64,000 nt of DNA, taken from contig OZ253960.1 of the NCBI GenBank assembly GCA_965267435.1, positions 1,550,001-1,614,000 on the forward strand, read 5' to 3'. A program made the position numbers and the translations under genes. Under the pieces are notes generated by a model. The model was not told the origin of the DNA. It saw only the letters and a program-made list of their open reading frames with translations, and did not search any database. Source of the stretch: JAWPMT01 sp965267435. GTDB taxonomy: Bacteria > Bacteroidota > Bacteroidia > Cytophagales > Cyclobacteriaceae. Positions 1 to 9,800 of this stretch are shown one piece after another; position 1 is the first letter of the stretch, and each line of letters opens with the position of its first letter.

Positions 1-1598
1 ACCCCGACAAATTGATTGCCGGGGCATATGATGGATTGGGTCTGTTCGCGCAGGTAGACGGTCACTGGCAACTGGTGAGGCGCTATCGGAACTTCGGGGA
101 GTCCTCGCGAGTGCTTGTGTACGCGGGAGACTCAGTGCTCTGGATGACACATGGATACAAAGGAGTCTACCGTTTCCGGTTTACAGGGGATTATGACAGC
201 CTCCGTCGAGTAGATTATTTTGGTGGGGGCAACGGACTACCCTCCCCCTACCTGAACAATGTATTCGGCATTGGTGAAGAAATCGTATTCACAGCCGAAA
301 ATGGTGTTTTTCACTTCGATACCAGCACGAATCAATTCCAACGGCATCCGTACTTAGACACGCTCATTGGTCCTGGCGTTCATACGAGGTTCATGCGCGC
401 CTCAGGCACCGGCAATATCTTCGCTATGACCACAGATTTCACCGGCCTATTGACATCCAACCCCTGGAAAGGGATTACAATCGAGAAAAGCACCTTCGAC
501 GGCATTCACAGCCTGCTCAATGATGACCTGGCACAGATCTCCGTTATCGCCGATAATCACGTACTGTTTGCTGCTAACTCCGGTTTCGTGCATTACAAGC
601 ACGAAGAATCTCAAAGGGAACGTCAACCTCTAAACATCTCCATGCGAACAGTCCATCTCATCAATGGGGACTCGGCAATACTAGGCGGGTTTGCCATGCC
701 GGATATAGACAGAGACATTGAGCTACCATTTGCGGAGAACTCTTTGGCTTTCACCTACTCCAGTGTAGACTGTCAACTCGAACAGTGCCTCTACCGGTAT
801 CGTCTGCTGGGATTTAGGGGCGAAAAGTGGTCCCAGTGGTCATCCGCCACCTTAAAAGAATTCACCAATCTGCGTGAGGGTAAGTACAATTTTGAAGTGC
901 AGGCCCAGGACATCCTGGGAAATGTTTCCGCGGTAGCCTCTTTCCCCTTTCGCATAGAGCCACCTTGGTACCGCACGCCGTGGGCATACCTACTTTATGT
1001 GTGCCTATCGGTCCTGGTCCTATTCCTCAGTGCCTCATGGTACAGACAAAGACAGAATAAGGAACAAAAGAAGCTCATCGACCACCAGCAAAATGAGATC
1101 AAGGCAAAGGATACTGCACTGACACAACTCAGGAACGACAAGCTCGAGGCAGAAATTAGCCTCAAGAAGAAGGAACTGGCCTCGTCCACGATGCACCTGA
1201 TCGACAAGAACGAACTGATGGGCAAGGTCAAGAACTCGGTCCATCATATCATTCAACATCACGCTGGCAATGGGGCACTCACGAAGGACCTTAAGAGTAT
1301 CGTCAAAGAGATAGACCGTAACATGGACCAGGACGAAGCATGGGATCAGTTTTCCACCAGCTTCGATGAGGTACACGGCGACTTTCTCAAGAAGTTAAGC
1401 AAGGAATATCCAGTGATCACCCCCGCGGATCTCAAGCTATGCGCCTACCTCAGGATGAATATGTCCACAAAGGAAATTGCCAACCTACTAAAGATCTCAG
1501 TTCGAGGCGTGGAGATTGCGCGATACCGCCTTCGAAAGAAGCTCCGGCTTCCTTCCGAAACGAATCTCGCGGAATTCATGATCAAGTACGGTGTCTAA
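1..1598 (+). CDS. Ligand-binding sensor/Y_Y_Y protein with C-terminal LuxR-type HTH (5' end cut by window)
   Basis: The frame is open from the first base, so the true start lies before the window; about 530 residues are visible. The order is: a beta-propeller-like sensor region (repeated 'GxGLPSPYLNNV', 'VFTAENGVFHFD'), a Y_Y_Y triple-tyrosine domain (about 235-315), one membrane segment (about 325-343), a charged coiled coil, and a C-terminal LuxR-type HTH in the last 60 residues ('KLCAYLRMNMSTKEIANLLKIS'). There is no kinase or receiver domain. In Bacteroidota this architecture is a one-piece membrane sensor-regulator in which a periplasmic ligand signal reaches a cytoplasmic DNA-binding domain; that role is inferred from the family. 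It faces the convergent subtilase gene downstream. Confidence 0.88.
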   Translation, partial: PDKLIAGAYDGLGLFAQVDGHWQLVRRYRNFGESSRVLVYAGDSVLWMTHGYKGVYRFRFTGDYDSLRRVDYFGGGNGLPSPYLNNVFGIGEEIVFTAENGVFHFDTSTNQFQRHPYLDTLIGPGVHTRFMRASGTGNIFAMTTDFTGLLTSNPWKGITIEKSTFDGIHSLLNDDLAQISVIADNHVLFAANSGFVHYKHEESQRERQPLNISMRTVHLINGDSAILGGFAMPDIDRDIELPFAENSLAFTYSSVDCQLEQCLYRYRLLGFRGEKWSQWSSATLKEFTNLREGKYNFEVQAQDILGNVSAVASFPFRIEPPWYRTPWAYLLYVCLSVLVLFLSASWYRQRQNKEQKKLIDHQQNEIKAKDTALTQLRNDKLEAEISLKKKELASSTMHLIDKNELMGKVKNSVHHIIQHHAGNGALTKDLKSIVKEIDRNMDQDEAWDQFSTSFDEVHGDFLKKLSKEYPVITPADLKLCAYLRMNMSTKEIANLLKISVRGVEIARYRLRKKLRLPSETNLAEFMIKYGV

Positions 1599-1629
1599 GC
1601 TGGTGCGCTTCCGCGTCGCGGTCAGCACC

Positions 1630-1664
1630 AAAAAAAGATGCCCGCCCCTTTCGAGGCAGGCATC
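1630..1664 (-). terminator. Intrinsic terminator of the subtilase gene
   Basis: A 10-bp stem with one mismatch (1637-1646 with 1655-1664, 8-nt loop) is followed on the minus strand by seven T (1636-1630). It lies between two convergent genes, directly after the minus-strand subtilase. Confidence 0.75.
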
Positions 1665-1696
1665 ATCAATTTGTCCGATAAGGACAGACTGGTCCT

Positions 1697-4330
1697 TTAT
1701 TTCGTCAGCATGAACCTTCGCACTTCCGTGAATCTGGGTGTCACCAACTTCACAATGTAGGTGCCTGGCTGATAGCTGCTGAAGTCAATCGTTTCTTCGA
1801 GAGAACCTTCGGTCTCCATCGCGTAGATGAGTTGACCTGAGGTATTGTAGATCTGCAAAGCAATCTGCTCTTGAGCGTCTACATTAGCGAACGCGAAGTT
1901 CACAAAGTTTTCCGCAGGATTTGGATAGATGAGGAATTCAGATCCATCCAACAACTGGGCAACTACCGTTTTTACTTCCTCCGAAGCTGTTTCGGTGTCG
2001 ACCTCTTCTTCCTCAGCAATCATCGTCCTCGTGGCAATCATTTCCCCAATGATCTCTACGCTAAACGCAATCGTCTGCTTCTTGAACTCCTTGTATTTTT
2101 TACCCTTCTTACCTTTCTTACCTTTCTTCTTTTTGCCTTTGGCTTCCGCCTCTAGCACAAAGTCACCGGCAGGTAGCGTGCCTTCCTTGAAATCACCGTC
2201 TTTGTCCCCAAAAACAGCAAAAGGCGCGTCCTTGTCCTTCGTTTTGATCTTCTTGAACTTCTTAGGCTTCTTAGGTTTGTGCTTCGCACTCTCTTTGTTC
2301 TTGTCCTTCTCAATCTCAAACTTCACCTCCTTCACCTTCTTGTCGTCCCCAAGGACCAGTGCCTGAACGTTGAAGACACCATTCTCATCGGCTGTAAGCT
2401 CTATCGTCTCGTTTTCCCGGAGCGTACGAATGGGTAAGTCCGTGACAGGGTCAATCAAAACAAAACGGTACACAACCGGCTGATCCAAGGTAGCAGCCAG
2501 AGCCGCATCCGCCTGCACAAATCCGTGTCCAGTCCCAAAATCAAAGCCTTCATCGAAGTCCGGTGTAGACGGATCATCCATATCTATCGCCGTCATACTC
2601 AAAATTTTACCGATCTCATCGTTCTCCAGGTCGGGATCAAGTTCAAGCATAAGTGCTGCCACAGCCGCGACGTGCGGTGCCGCTGCCGATGTACCAAAGA
2701 AGTTGGGAAAACCATCCCCATCAGCGTCGAAGCCGAAGAACGTGTTGTTGCCGGCATCACTACCCACGACTACCGGTTGGTTTCTGATTATGGGCTCACT
2801 CAGTCTATTGCCTTGAGCATCGACGAGAATCGGAACTCCTCCAGCCGAGGAGTAGCTATTGACCTGCGGGGGATCAGTGCCATACTCCGGTGCAAAGACG
2901 TAGAACGACGCTCCGATACCGAAACCACCGTCTGCCTGAGAGTGCGCCACGCACGTGCCGCTTTTTGTGTCATACTCCGCTGGGTTTAAGCCAGATCCCC
3001 AGTCGATGTATTTGAGTCTCCTGTCAGAAGGACCAGCAAAGCGCGATATCGCCACTTCCAACAGTACAGGTGCTGGAGTAGGGTTGAAATAAGAGACAAT
3101 CTCGATAGGGAAACCAGCTACGGGGTTATCAAAGAAGCTGGCATCCTCCAATGCGCCTGTTGTGCCATTGAATAGATACATGTCGTAATCCCCCTGAGGT
3201 GCTGGGCCGAAATAAGCCCCTCCATCCTCGGGAGCGGCCGCAAATACGGAAGGATCATCCCACTGCAACCAAAGGAACAATTGGGCACCGGGGGGTACGA
3301 CGAATGACTGAAAATAGTCGCCCGTACCGCTGAAGTCATGTAGTTCACCGACATTGGGTATGTAGAATCCCGCAGGTGCGAAATCGGCTTCATAGGACTC
3401 CCGCGCCTGGTTGCCCGCCGCAGAAAAGAAGACCGCGCCACGCTCTGCGACTTCCGTCGCAGCCTGGGCGATTGTACCATCCTGAAAGTACGGCTCAGCC
3501 AGATAAGCAATATCGTCTACGATAATATCGCAACCTGCTTCCTCCAAGGCAATGATGCCATCTGCAAAATCAAAGTATCCGTTGGAGGCTGAGTAAAACT
3601 TGATCTCAGCACCGGGCGCAAGGTCATGAACGATTTCTGCCATTGCACGACCCTCGTCAATACCGGTTCCAACGGCTAGTTCAGAAAGGACGTCCACAGG
3701 CGTTGAGAACCCATTGGGGTTACCCGGACCCGGGAGGTCTCCTGTAGCCACACCAGAAGGGGCTCCGCCAAGGGTATTAAAGGCATCAGAGAGTATACCC
3801 ACAGTGACGCCATCACCATTCACTTCGAAGGTGGCACGAGCAACATCCGCCAACATCGCGCGATCCCCCTGTGAGGTGGTAGAACCAGCCTTGTGGATAG
3901 GACGATACTCAGGCATGGCGCAATGCAGTGCACCTACACTTTCTAGTTCTTTCAATTGACTCACGGGCACCCATCCGCAGACAGTTCCTCCCATGATCAT
4001 GCACTTCTGTCCGCCTGCGGCTTGCATTCCAGTGAGTAGGTCCGCAGCGGCAGTCTTGGGCATTGCAGTGACCAAAACCATGTCACCGTCCGTGATCATC
4101 TTTTCAAAAAGCGGTGAGTTTACACCCTCCTCCGCTAATTCCCCAAGGCCCAGGGTAAGCTTCGAGCCTGCGGCTAACGACGCCACTTTTGCGGCCATCG
4201 CTTGTTGAATCTTCGCTTGCTGATCGGCGCTCAATTGCTCGAGACCGGTTGTCTGCGCAGACAAGGGATTGACGAGCGCCAATACGAGCACAGTTAGCAA
4301 TGAGTAGTAAATGGTAGATTTCATCTTCAT
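1697..4330 (-). CDS. S8-like serine peptidase with Lys-rich region and T9SS sorting domain
   Basis: 877 aa. Residues 1-26 are a signal peptide ending LSAQ. The peptidase fold shows Asp182 ('GILSDAFNT'), an oxyanion-type Asn307 ('SAAGN') and Ser548 ('FGTSAAAPHVAAVAAL'). Where classical subtilases have His in HGTxVA, this protein has 'GIDEGRAMAEIVHD', so Glu226 sits near the His position and the usual triad is altered. A lysine-dominated stretch (about 665-765, runs such as KGKKKKGKKGKKGKK) precedes a C-terminal type A sorting domain starting 'LIYPNPAENF', so export by T9SS and surface display or release are expected. It stands alone between two same-strand genes and has its own terminator. The substrate is unknown. 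Confidence 0.85.
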   Translation of the reverse strand: MKMKSTIYYSLLTVLVLALVNPLSAQTTGLEQLSADQQAKIQQAMAAKVASLAAGSKLTLGLGELAEEGVNSPLFEKMITDGDMVLVTAMPKTAAADLLTGMQAAGGQKCMIMGGTVCGWVPVSQLKELESVGALHCAMPEYRPIHKAGSTTSQGDRAMLADVARATFEVNGDGVTVGILSDAFNTLGGAPSGVATGDLPGPGNPNGFSTPVDVLSELAVGTGIDEGRAMAEIVHDLAPGAEIKFYSASNGYFDFADGIIALEEAGCDIIVDDIAYLAEPYFQDGTIAQAATEVAERGAVFFSAAGNQARESYEADFAPAGFYIPNVGELHDFSGTGDYFQSFVVPPGAQLFLWLQWDDPSVFAAAPEDGGAYFGPAPQGDYDMYLFNGTTGALEDASFFDNPVAGFPIEIVSYFNPTPAPVLLEVAISRFAGPSDRRLKYIDWGSGLNPAEYDTKSGTCVAHSQADGGFGIGASFYVFAPEYGTDPPQVNSYSSAGGVPILVDAQGNRLSEPIIRNQPVVVGSDAGNNTFFGFDADGDGFPNFFGTSAAAPHVAAVAALMLELDPDLENDEIGKILSMTAIDMDDPSTPDFDEGFDFGTGHGFVQADAALAATLDQPVVYRFVLIDPVTDLPIRTLRENETIELTADENGVFNVQALVLGDDKKVKEVKFEIEKDKNKESAKHKPKKPKKFKKIKTKDKDAPFAVFGDKDGDFKEGTLPAGDFVLEAEAKGKKKKGKKGKKGKKYKEFKKQTIAFSVEIIGEMIATRTMIAEEEEVDTETASEEVKTVVAQLLDGSEFLIYPNPAENFVNFAFANVDAQEQIALQIYNTSGQLIYAMETEGSLEETIDFSSYQPGTYIVKLVTPRFTEVRRFMLTK

Positions 4331-4617
4331 ATCGCAGTGTTTACATTTTCAGGTTCAGAAAAGACCTAAACTAGCAATGTCTCTGGCAGCAACGAGTCAT
4401 ACGCTAACATCAAAATAAAGGCAAATGTCAAGCAGGGAATTGCAGAAATAGTGTGTCGTATGCCGTAGTTGTCCCGGTCCATTTCAGGTCAGGTAGTTTC
4501 TGGTTTAATGTGAGTTAATCTTTTTCCGACTAGTAAGATAGTCGATTTTGCCGAGTATGCGACACTTCGCAGTGACTTCAGTCCTGTTAAGACCGATGTC
4601 ATGGGGGATTCAGTTGC

Positions 4618-6501
4618 CTAACTGCTACTAACGGTTTTTCCATGCGACTTCACACCCACTTCTTGGTAAACCAGAATTTTAACAGCCTCCTGACGGCCCT
4701 TGACGGTGACTTCCAGCTCTTCAAATTCATTCTCTCGCCAGTCATAATGGGTGCCAGACCCGGAGAACAACTCGTTGGCAACTTCCCGTGTAAGGATCAG
4801 GCGTGAATTGTACTTTTTGTTCAATTGCTCCACACGGGCCGCGATGATCACCGTCTCCCCTGTCACCGAAAACTGCTTTCGATGCTCCGTACCCACATTA
4901 CCAGCTACAACCTCACCCGTATGCAATCCGATCCCCACCCTGGTCCATGGTACCTCACCCTCGGCGTTGAGTTCATCCAGCCTTGCCAGAATGCGCCTCC
5001 CAGCGACCATCGCATTGTGCGCGTCGTTGCCATGACTGCGGGGCGCCCCAAACGTCGCCATGAAGCCGTCACCCATGAACTGATTGATATTCCCATGGCA
5101 TTCGTTGATAATTTCAATCATGAAACCAAAAATGGCGTTTTGGAACTCAATCAACTGATCAGGCTCCATCGCGCTCGCCATGGGAGTGAAATCCCTGATG
5201 TCCAGGAACATAATCGTCACTTTATGTCGCTTGTGTCCAGAGCGATCGTCAAGGAGAACGGAAGCGATTTCAGGACTCACCTGCTGTTCCAGCAACTTGG
5301 AAATACGGCGCTCCGCCACCTCAAGCTCGCCCTTGGCTACCGCCAGATCCTCATAAGCCGAGGTCAATTTGTTGTGCTTCTTCCGTTTGGTGATGTACAA
5401 AAAGAGAATGATCAAAGTCGCCAGTACCACTCCTGCAGCAATTACGACCAACGAGTTCTTCTGCCGCTCCTGGGCATCCTTCTCACGCTGGATAGCTTCA
5501 ATGTTGAGGTCGGCGATTTCGTTTTGCTGCTGCAGGCGCTCCATCTCACTTCGCGCCTGATCTATCAGCATCACTTGCAGCAAACTGTCTTCCTCAGCTT
5601 TGGTCTGCAATGACAGGTAGGCCTCGTAATAATTTCGCGTTTTGCCATATTTTATTTCACTATTTAGCCCATCCTCCATCCTTTCTATTGACTCCACCCT
5701 ATCCGTCGAAGCCATGTCAGTCTTTCCTTTGGTAGCAATCATTGCAGGTAGTTCCACGCGGGTGATTGTGTCATAGGACGGAAGAGCCACCTGTTCGCTC
5801 AAGACCCGCAACTGCTCGAAGGTGGCTATTTTCTCCTCAACCTGCTCTGCCTCCTCAATATCTCCGTTGTTGCGGAGTATATTCGCCGCCCGCTGATAAT
5901 GTGAAATCGCCATCGTCGTGTCTCCCCGCTTCTCCGCCATCTTTCCCATTTGCAACTCGGTGGAAGCTGCGACATCGTTCTTGGAATTGTTAATGGCCGC
6001 ACCAACATCCAAATCCCGAAAAAATCTATTGAAAGGGCTATCCTTTAACTGCCCTTTCGCCGCTAATGAATCGATCTTGGATAGATACCTGACCGCCACC
6101 GTAGCCATGATACTGTCTGTCTTCGGGTCCTGTGACAGGGCCACTTCAAAGGCGTCTTTCGCTTCCATGTATTTGCCCCTATTGTATTGAAGTACGCCAT
6201 ATGTCTCCTTCATAGACATCAAAACCATGCGGTGCTCAACGTTCAGCTCCTTTTTGGATAGTAAAAGGTTGTTGGCCAATTGATCACCTTGCCGGGCAAA
6301 ACGAAAAGCCTTTTTCTCATTCGAAGATGCGTAGTGCACCGACAGCCAATTGAGCAGTTCCAAACGCTCCAGGCCAGCAGCGGCCTTGAGATGGCGCTCC
6401 TTTTCGTCAGCCACAGTCTGGCCAGCCAGCGGTACAACAACCAGCGCGATGGCGACGATCAGCACGAAGAATCTTGACAGGTTGGTAGTGACTCTCAACA
6501 C
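4618..6501 (-). CDS. TPR-like, membrane-anchored class III adenylate/guanylate cyclase-domain protein
   Basis: 627 aa from a GTG start at 6501. The frame stays open to another GTG at 6633, but that would place 44 residues ahead of the signal-like segment ('SRFFVLIVAIALVVVPLAGQ'), so I prefer 6501. A TPR-like helical region precedes a membrane helix ('VVIAAGVVLATLIILFLYI'), a coiled coil and a class III cyclase domain from about residue 428. Both metal Asp are present ('FLDIRDFT' and 'MGDGFMATFG'). The substrate-Lys position is Gln ('NINQFMGDG'), the Asp position is Ser, and the transition-state Asn is Ile ('GETVIIAARVE'), while the Arg is kept. Nucleotide specificity and activity therefore cannot be assumed. 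The likely role is cyclic-nucleotide signalling from an extracytoplasmic TPR sensor. Confidence 0.85.
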   Translation of the reverse strand: MLRVTTNLSRFFVLIVAIALVVVPLAGQTVADEKERHLKAAAGLERLELLNWLSVHYASSNEKKAFRFARQGDQLANNLLLSKKELNVEHRMVLMSMKETYGVLQYNRGKYMEAKDAFEVALSQDPKTDSIMATVAVRYLSKIDSLAAKGQLKDSPFNRFFRDLDVGAAINNSKNDVAASTELQMGKMAEKRGDTTMAISHYQRAANILRNNGDIEEAEQVEEKIATFEQLRVLSEQVALPSYDTITRVELPAMIATKGKTDMASTDRVESIERMEDGLNSEIKYGKTRNYYEAYLSLQTKAEEDSLLQVMLIDQARSEMERLQQQNEIADLNIEAIQREKDAQERQKNSLVVIAAGVVLATLIILFLYITKRKKHNKLTSAYEDLAVAKGELEVAERRISKLLEQQVSPEIASVLLDDRSGHKRHKVTIMFLDIRDFTPMASAMEPDQLIEFQNAIFGFMIEIINECHGNINQFMGDGFMATFGAPRSHGNDAHNAMVAGRRILARLDELNAEGEVPWTRVGIGLHTGEVVAGNVGTEHRKQFSVTGETVIIAARVEQLNKKYNSRLILTREVANELFSGSGTHYDWRENEFEELEVTVKGRQEAVKILVYQEVGVKSHGKTVSSS

Positions 6502-6804
6502 AATGCAGAAGATATAAATATCTGAGTAGAATAACGAGTTGTGGACAGGTCGGTTGTGATGGCCCAAGGCTAATCCAGATCCAGGGTGAGCAGACGAAAA
6601 CCTGTAGATGGGTAAGAACCTTCTCTGCAACACCAGATATCTACATTCGACCGCTGTGCCACACGCTTACCTGGACCGTTAGCTCTGAATGTGACGCAGA
6701 AAAAAAGCTTCACCAATGACCTCAAAGCGTGATTAAACACTAAGATTTCGACCTTTTGATGTATCTTTTCCCTAAATCAACTACCCTCGTAACCTGACCA
6801 ATTC

Positions 6805-9800
6805 ATGAAAAAGTCTGCTTTATGGCTCTTCTTTAAGAGAGAGAGCTGGATATCCATTGTACCTCGTTTTGGGTACTTTACTCCCTTTATCTTTACCATT
6901 GCTCAATTGACGCACGCCAGTCCAACCCTCGCCCATTCGGGAAATTGGGAGGACGCTATGCAACAAGAGGCAACATCTTTTGCGCGCATCGACGCGGGAG
7001 GAAATGGCACCTATACAGATGGTGATGGAAATGTATGGGGCCTCGACAACTCATTTATTTTTGGCGATCCTGCCAATAGTAGTAAACCCATCGATGTACT
7101 GGGAACCAATGAGGATGGCCTCTTTCAAACCTATCGGTATGCGCGACAGTCTGCCGAGTTTGGTTTCGACATTCCCGTGAATACCGATGGAGAGTATGCC
7201 GTCATACTCTACATGGTGGAGCCCTATTTTGGTGTGCCGGGCTATGCATCCGGAGGTACGGGAAAACGTGTGTTCGACGTGTCCGTAGAAGGCACAGTCG
7301 TCCTCGACAACTACGACCTCAATGCCGTAGTCAGCCCGGGTACGCTGGTAACTCATACCGTCGAGAATATCACTGCTGCAGATGGCATCATTAGCATTCG
7401 ACTCCTCTCGGAGGTCAACAATGCGATCATCTCGGCCATCGAAGTTGTCGAGATCGACGAAGAACCCCCTGCTCCCGTACAGCTCGCAAGATTAAATGCT
7501 GGTGGTAGTGGTGCTTACACCGATGCTGATAGCAACAAGTGGGAAGACGACAACCCTCTGGTGACCGGTTCGTCACGCACCGCAAGCAAAAGCTTCGACG
7601 TCGTCGGCACGGAGGATGACGGTCTATACCTCTCCTACCGCTTTGCCCAGCCCGATGACAATGGCGTGGGACTAGACTTCGGATACGACATTCCTGTACC
7701 TGCTTCTGGGTCGTTCACTGTGAGATTGCACTTCCTCGAGCCCTACTTTGGCGTGCCGGGCCTTGGACCAGGAGGTACTGGCAAGCGAGTCTTTGACGTG
7801 GCCCTGGAGGGCAATACCGTACTTGACGATCTTGATCTCAACACCATCGTGACCCCCGGTACCATCTGGGTGACGACCTTTGAGGATATCGCAGTAAGTG
7901 ACGGCAATCTCTCCATCAACTTCCAGTCAGAAGTGAACAACGCCATCATCTCGGCGGTAGAGGTGCTTTCTCAATCAACACCAAGTCAACCCGTCTTCAC
8001 AGGGGTAGATCCCGCCAATGGCGCCACAAATGTGCCTATCAATGGATTTCAGATCACTGTGGGTGTCGTGACACCAGATGGATATGAATTGGACGAGACC
8101 ACGCTCTCAGGCAATGTCAATCTTTACAAGGAAACGACACTTGGCGAGGAGGTACTGATCACTTCCAACGTCAATGATACCGGTGGTGGAGATGCTGTCA
8201 TCCTTACACCCTCCGAGGCCCTCGAGCCGTCTACCAAGTACATTTTCCGAATCGAAGGCGTCCAGGCCAATAAGATTGGCGACTTCCAGGATCGACTCAC
8301 GTTTGCCTCCTTTGCTTCGAGCTTTACTACGTCTGCAGATGATGACACCAATCCGGTTGACCTAAGAGGAGTCTCTTTCCTCAAAGTGACAGGCGCTCAG
8401 TTGGGCGAGGGTGTTGACGATCGATTCAGCAGCCTGGTAATCGGCCCTGATGGCAAGCTGTATGGGAGCACCCTGGCGGGTACTATCAAGCGCTGGTCGA
8501 TCAACGCCGACGGGACGCTCAGCAACCTGCAGACCCTCACCCCCTCCCTATCTGGAGCACCGCACCCAGAAACTGGCATCACGCCGGGACAACCGCGTCT
8601 CATTATCGGTTTGTGTTTTGGGGCAGAGGCAACCGCGAATAACCTGGTGGCCTATATCACACATAGTGCCGCGGTACTGAGCGATGGCCCCGAATGGGAC
8701 GGTATGATCACTCGCCTGAGCGGGCCTAACCTCGACCAGGTACAGGATATAGTGATCCATCTGCCCCGATCTAAGAAGGATCACCTCACCAACAGCATTA
8801 TCACGGGGCCTGATGGCCACTTGTACTTTACGCAGGGAAGCAACACTGCCGGTGGTGCACCCGACCCAGCCTGGGGCAACCGGCCGGAACGTCTGCTGTC
8901 AGCTGCGGCCTTGAAGCTGGAACTGGACAAACTGCCATCCAACCTACCACTGAGCGCGTATACAACAGACAACATATCGGTCATCAACAATGCGCCCAGC
9001 AACAGCATTACGATGAGCGACGGCACATACAACCCCTACGCTACCAACTCGCCTCTTACGATTTTTGCCAGTGGTGTGCGAAATGCGTACGACCTGGTAT
9101 GGCATACTAACGGCTTCCTGTATATCCCGACGAATGGCACGGCAGGTAACAACACCAGCTCCCCCAATGCGCCAGCCTCTGCTGATTACGTGCCTGTACG
9201 CAGGATCGATGGCAGTATCGCCACCGACCCGACAATCCCCGGTCTAACTGGAGGAGAGACACAGAAAGACTGGCTGTTCAAGGCGAGCTTCCAGAGCTAT
9301 CACGGCCACCCCAACCCTCTCCGAGGTGAGTTCGTGCTCAATCATGGTGGAATCACCTACGATGGCATCCCCGGTCAGACGGGACCATATGTTGATGTAG
9401 CCAAGTACCCTGACGACCTGGGACCGGACTATGGCTTCGTCCCTCCGGCATATGACTATGCCAAGAACAAATCCCCGAACGGAGCAATTGAATACCGAAG
9501 TGACGCCTTCGGCGGCAAGCTCAAAGGCATGCTCATGGTAGTCCGCTTCAGTGGTCAGGATGATGTCATGGTCATGCGGCCGGGTGAAAGCTCCGGAGAG
9601 ATCCTGGAGGTCTATGAGAGCGTGGTGGGCATGCAAAACTTTGATGACCCCCTCGACCTCGTCGAGGATCCTAATACTGGCAACATCTATGTAGCCCAGT
9701 ATGACCGCGGTGACGATATCAATCAGAAACTTGTGCTCCTACGTGTCAATGAGACCGAAGGAGAGAATCCGATGGCCATGGACTATTACTTCGTCGATGC

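Noticed and set aside
6502..6633. Upstream GTG start giving a longer cyclase protein
   Set aside because: It would place about 44 residues before the signal-like segment.
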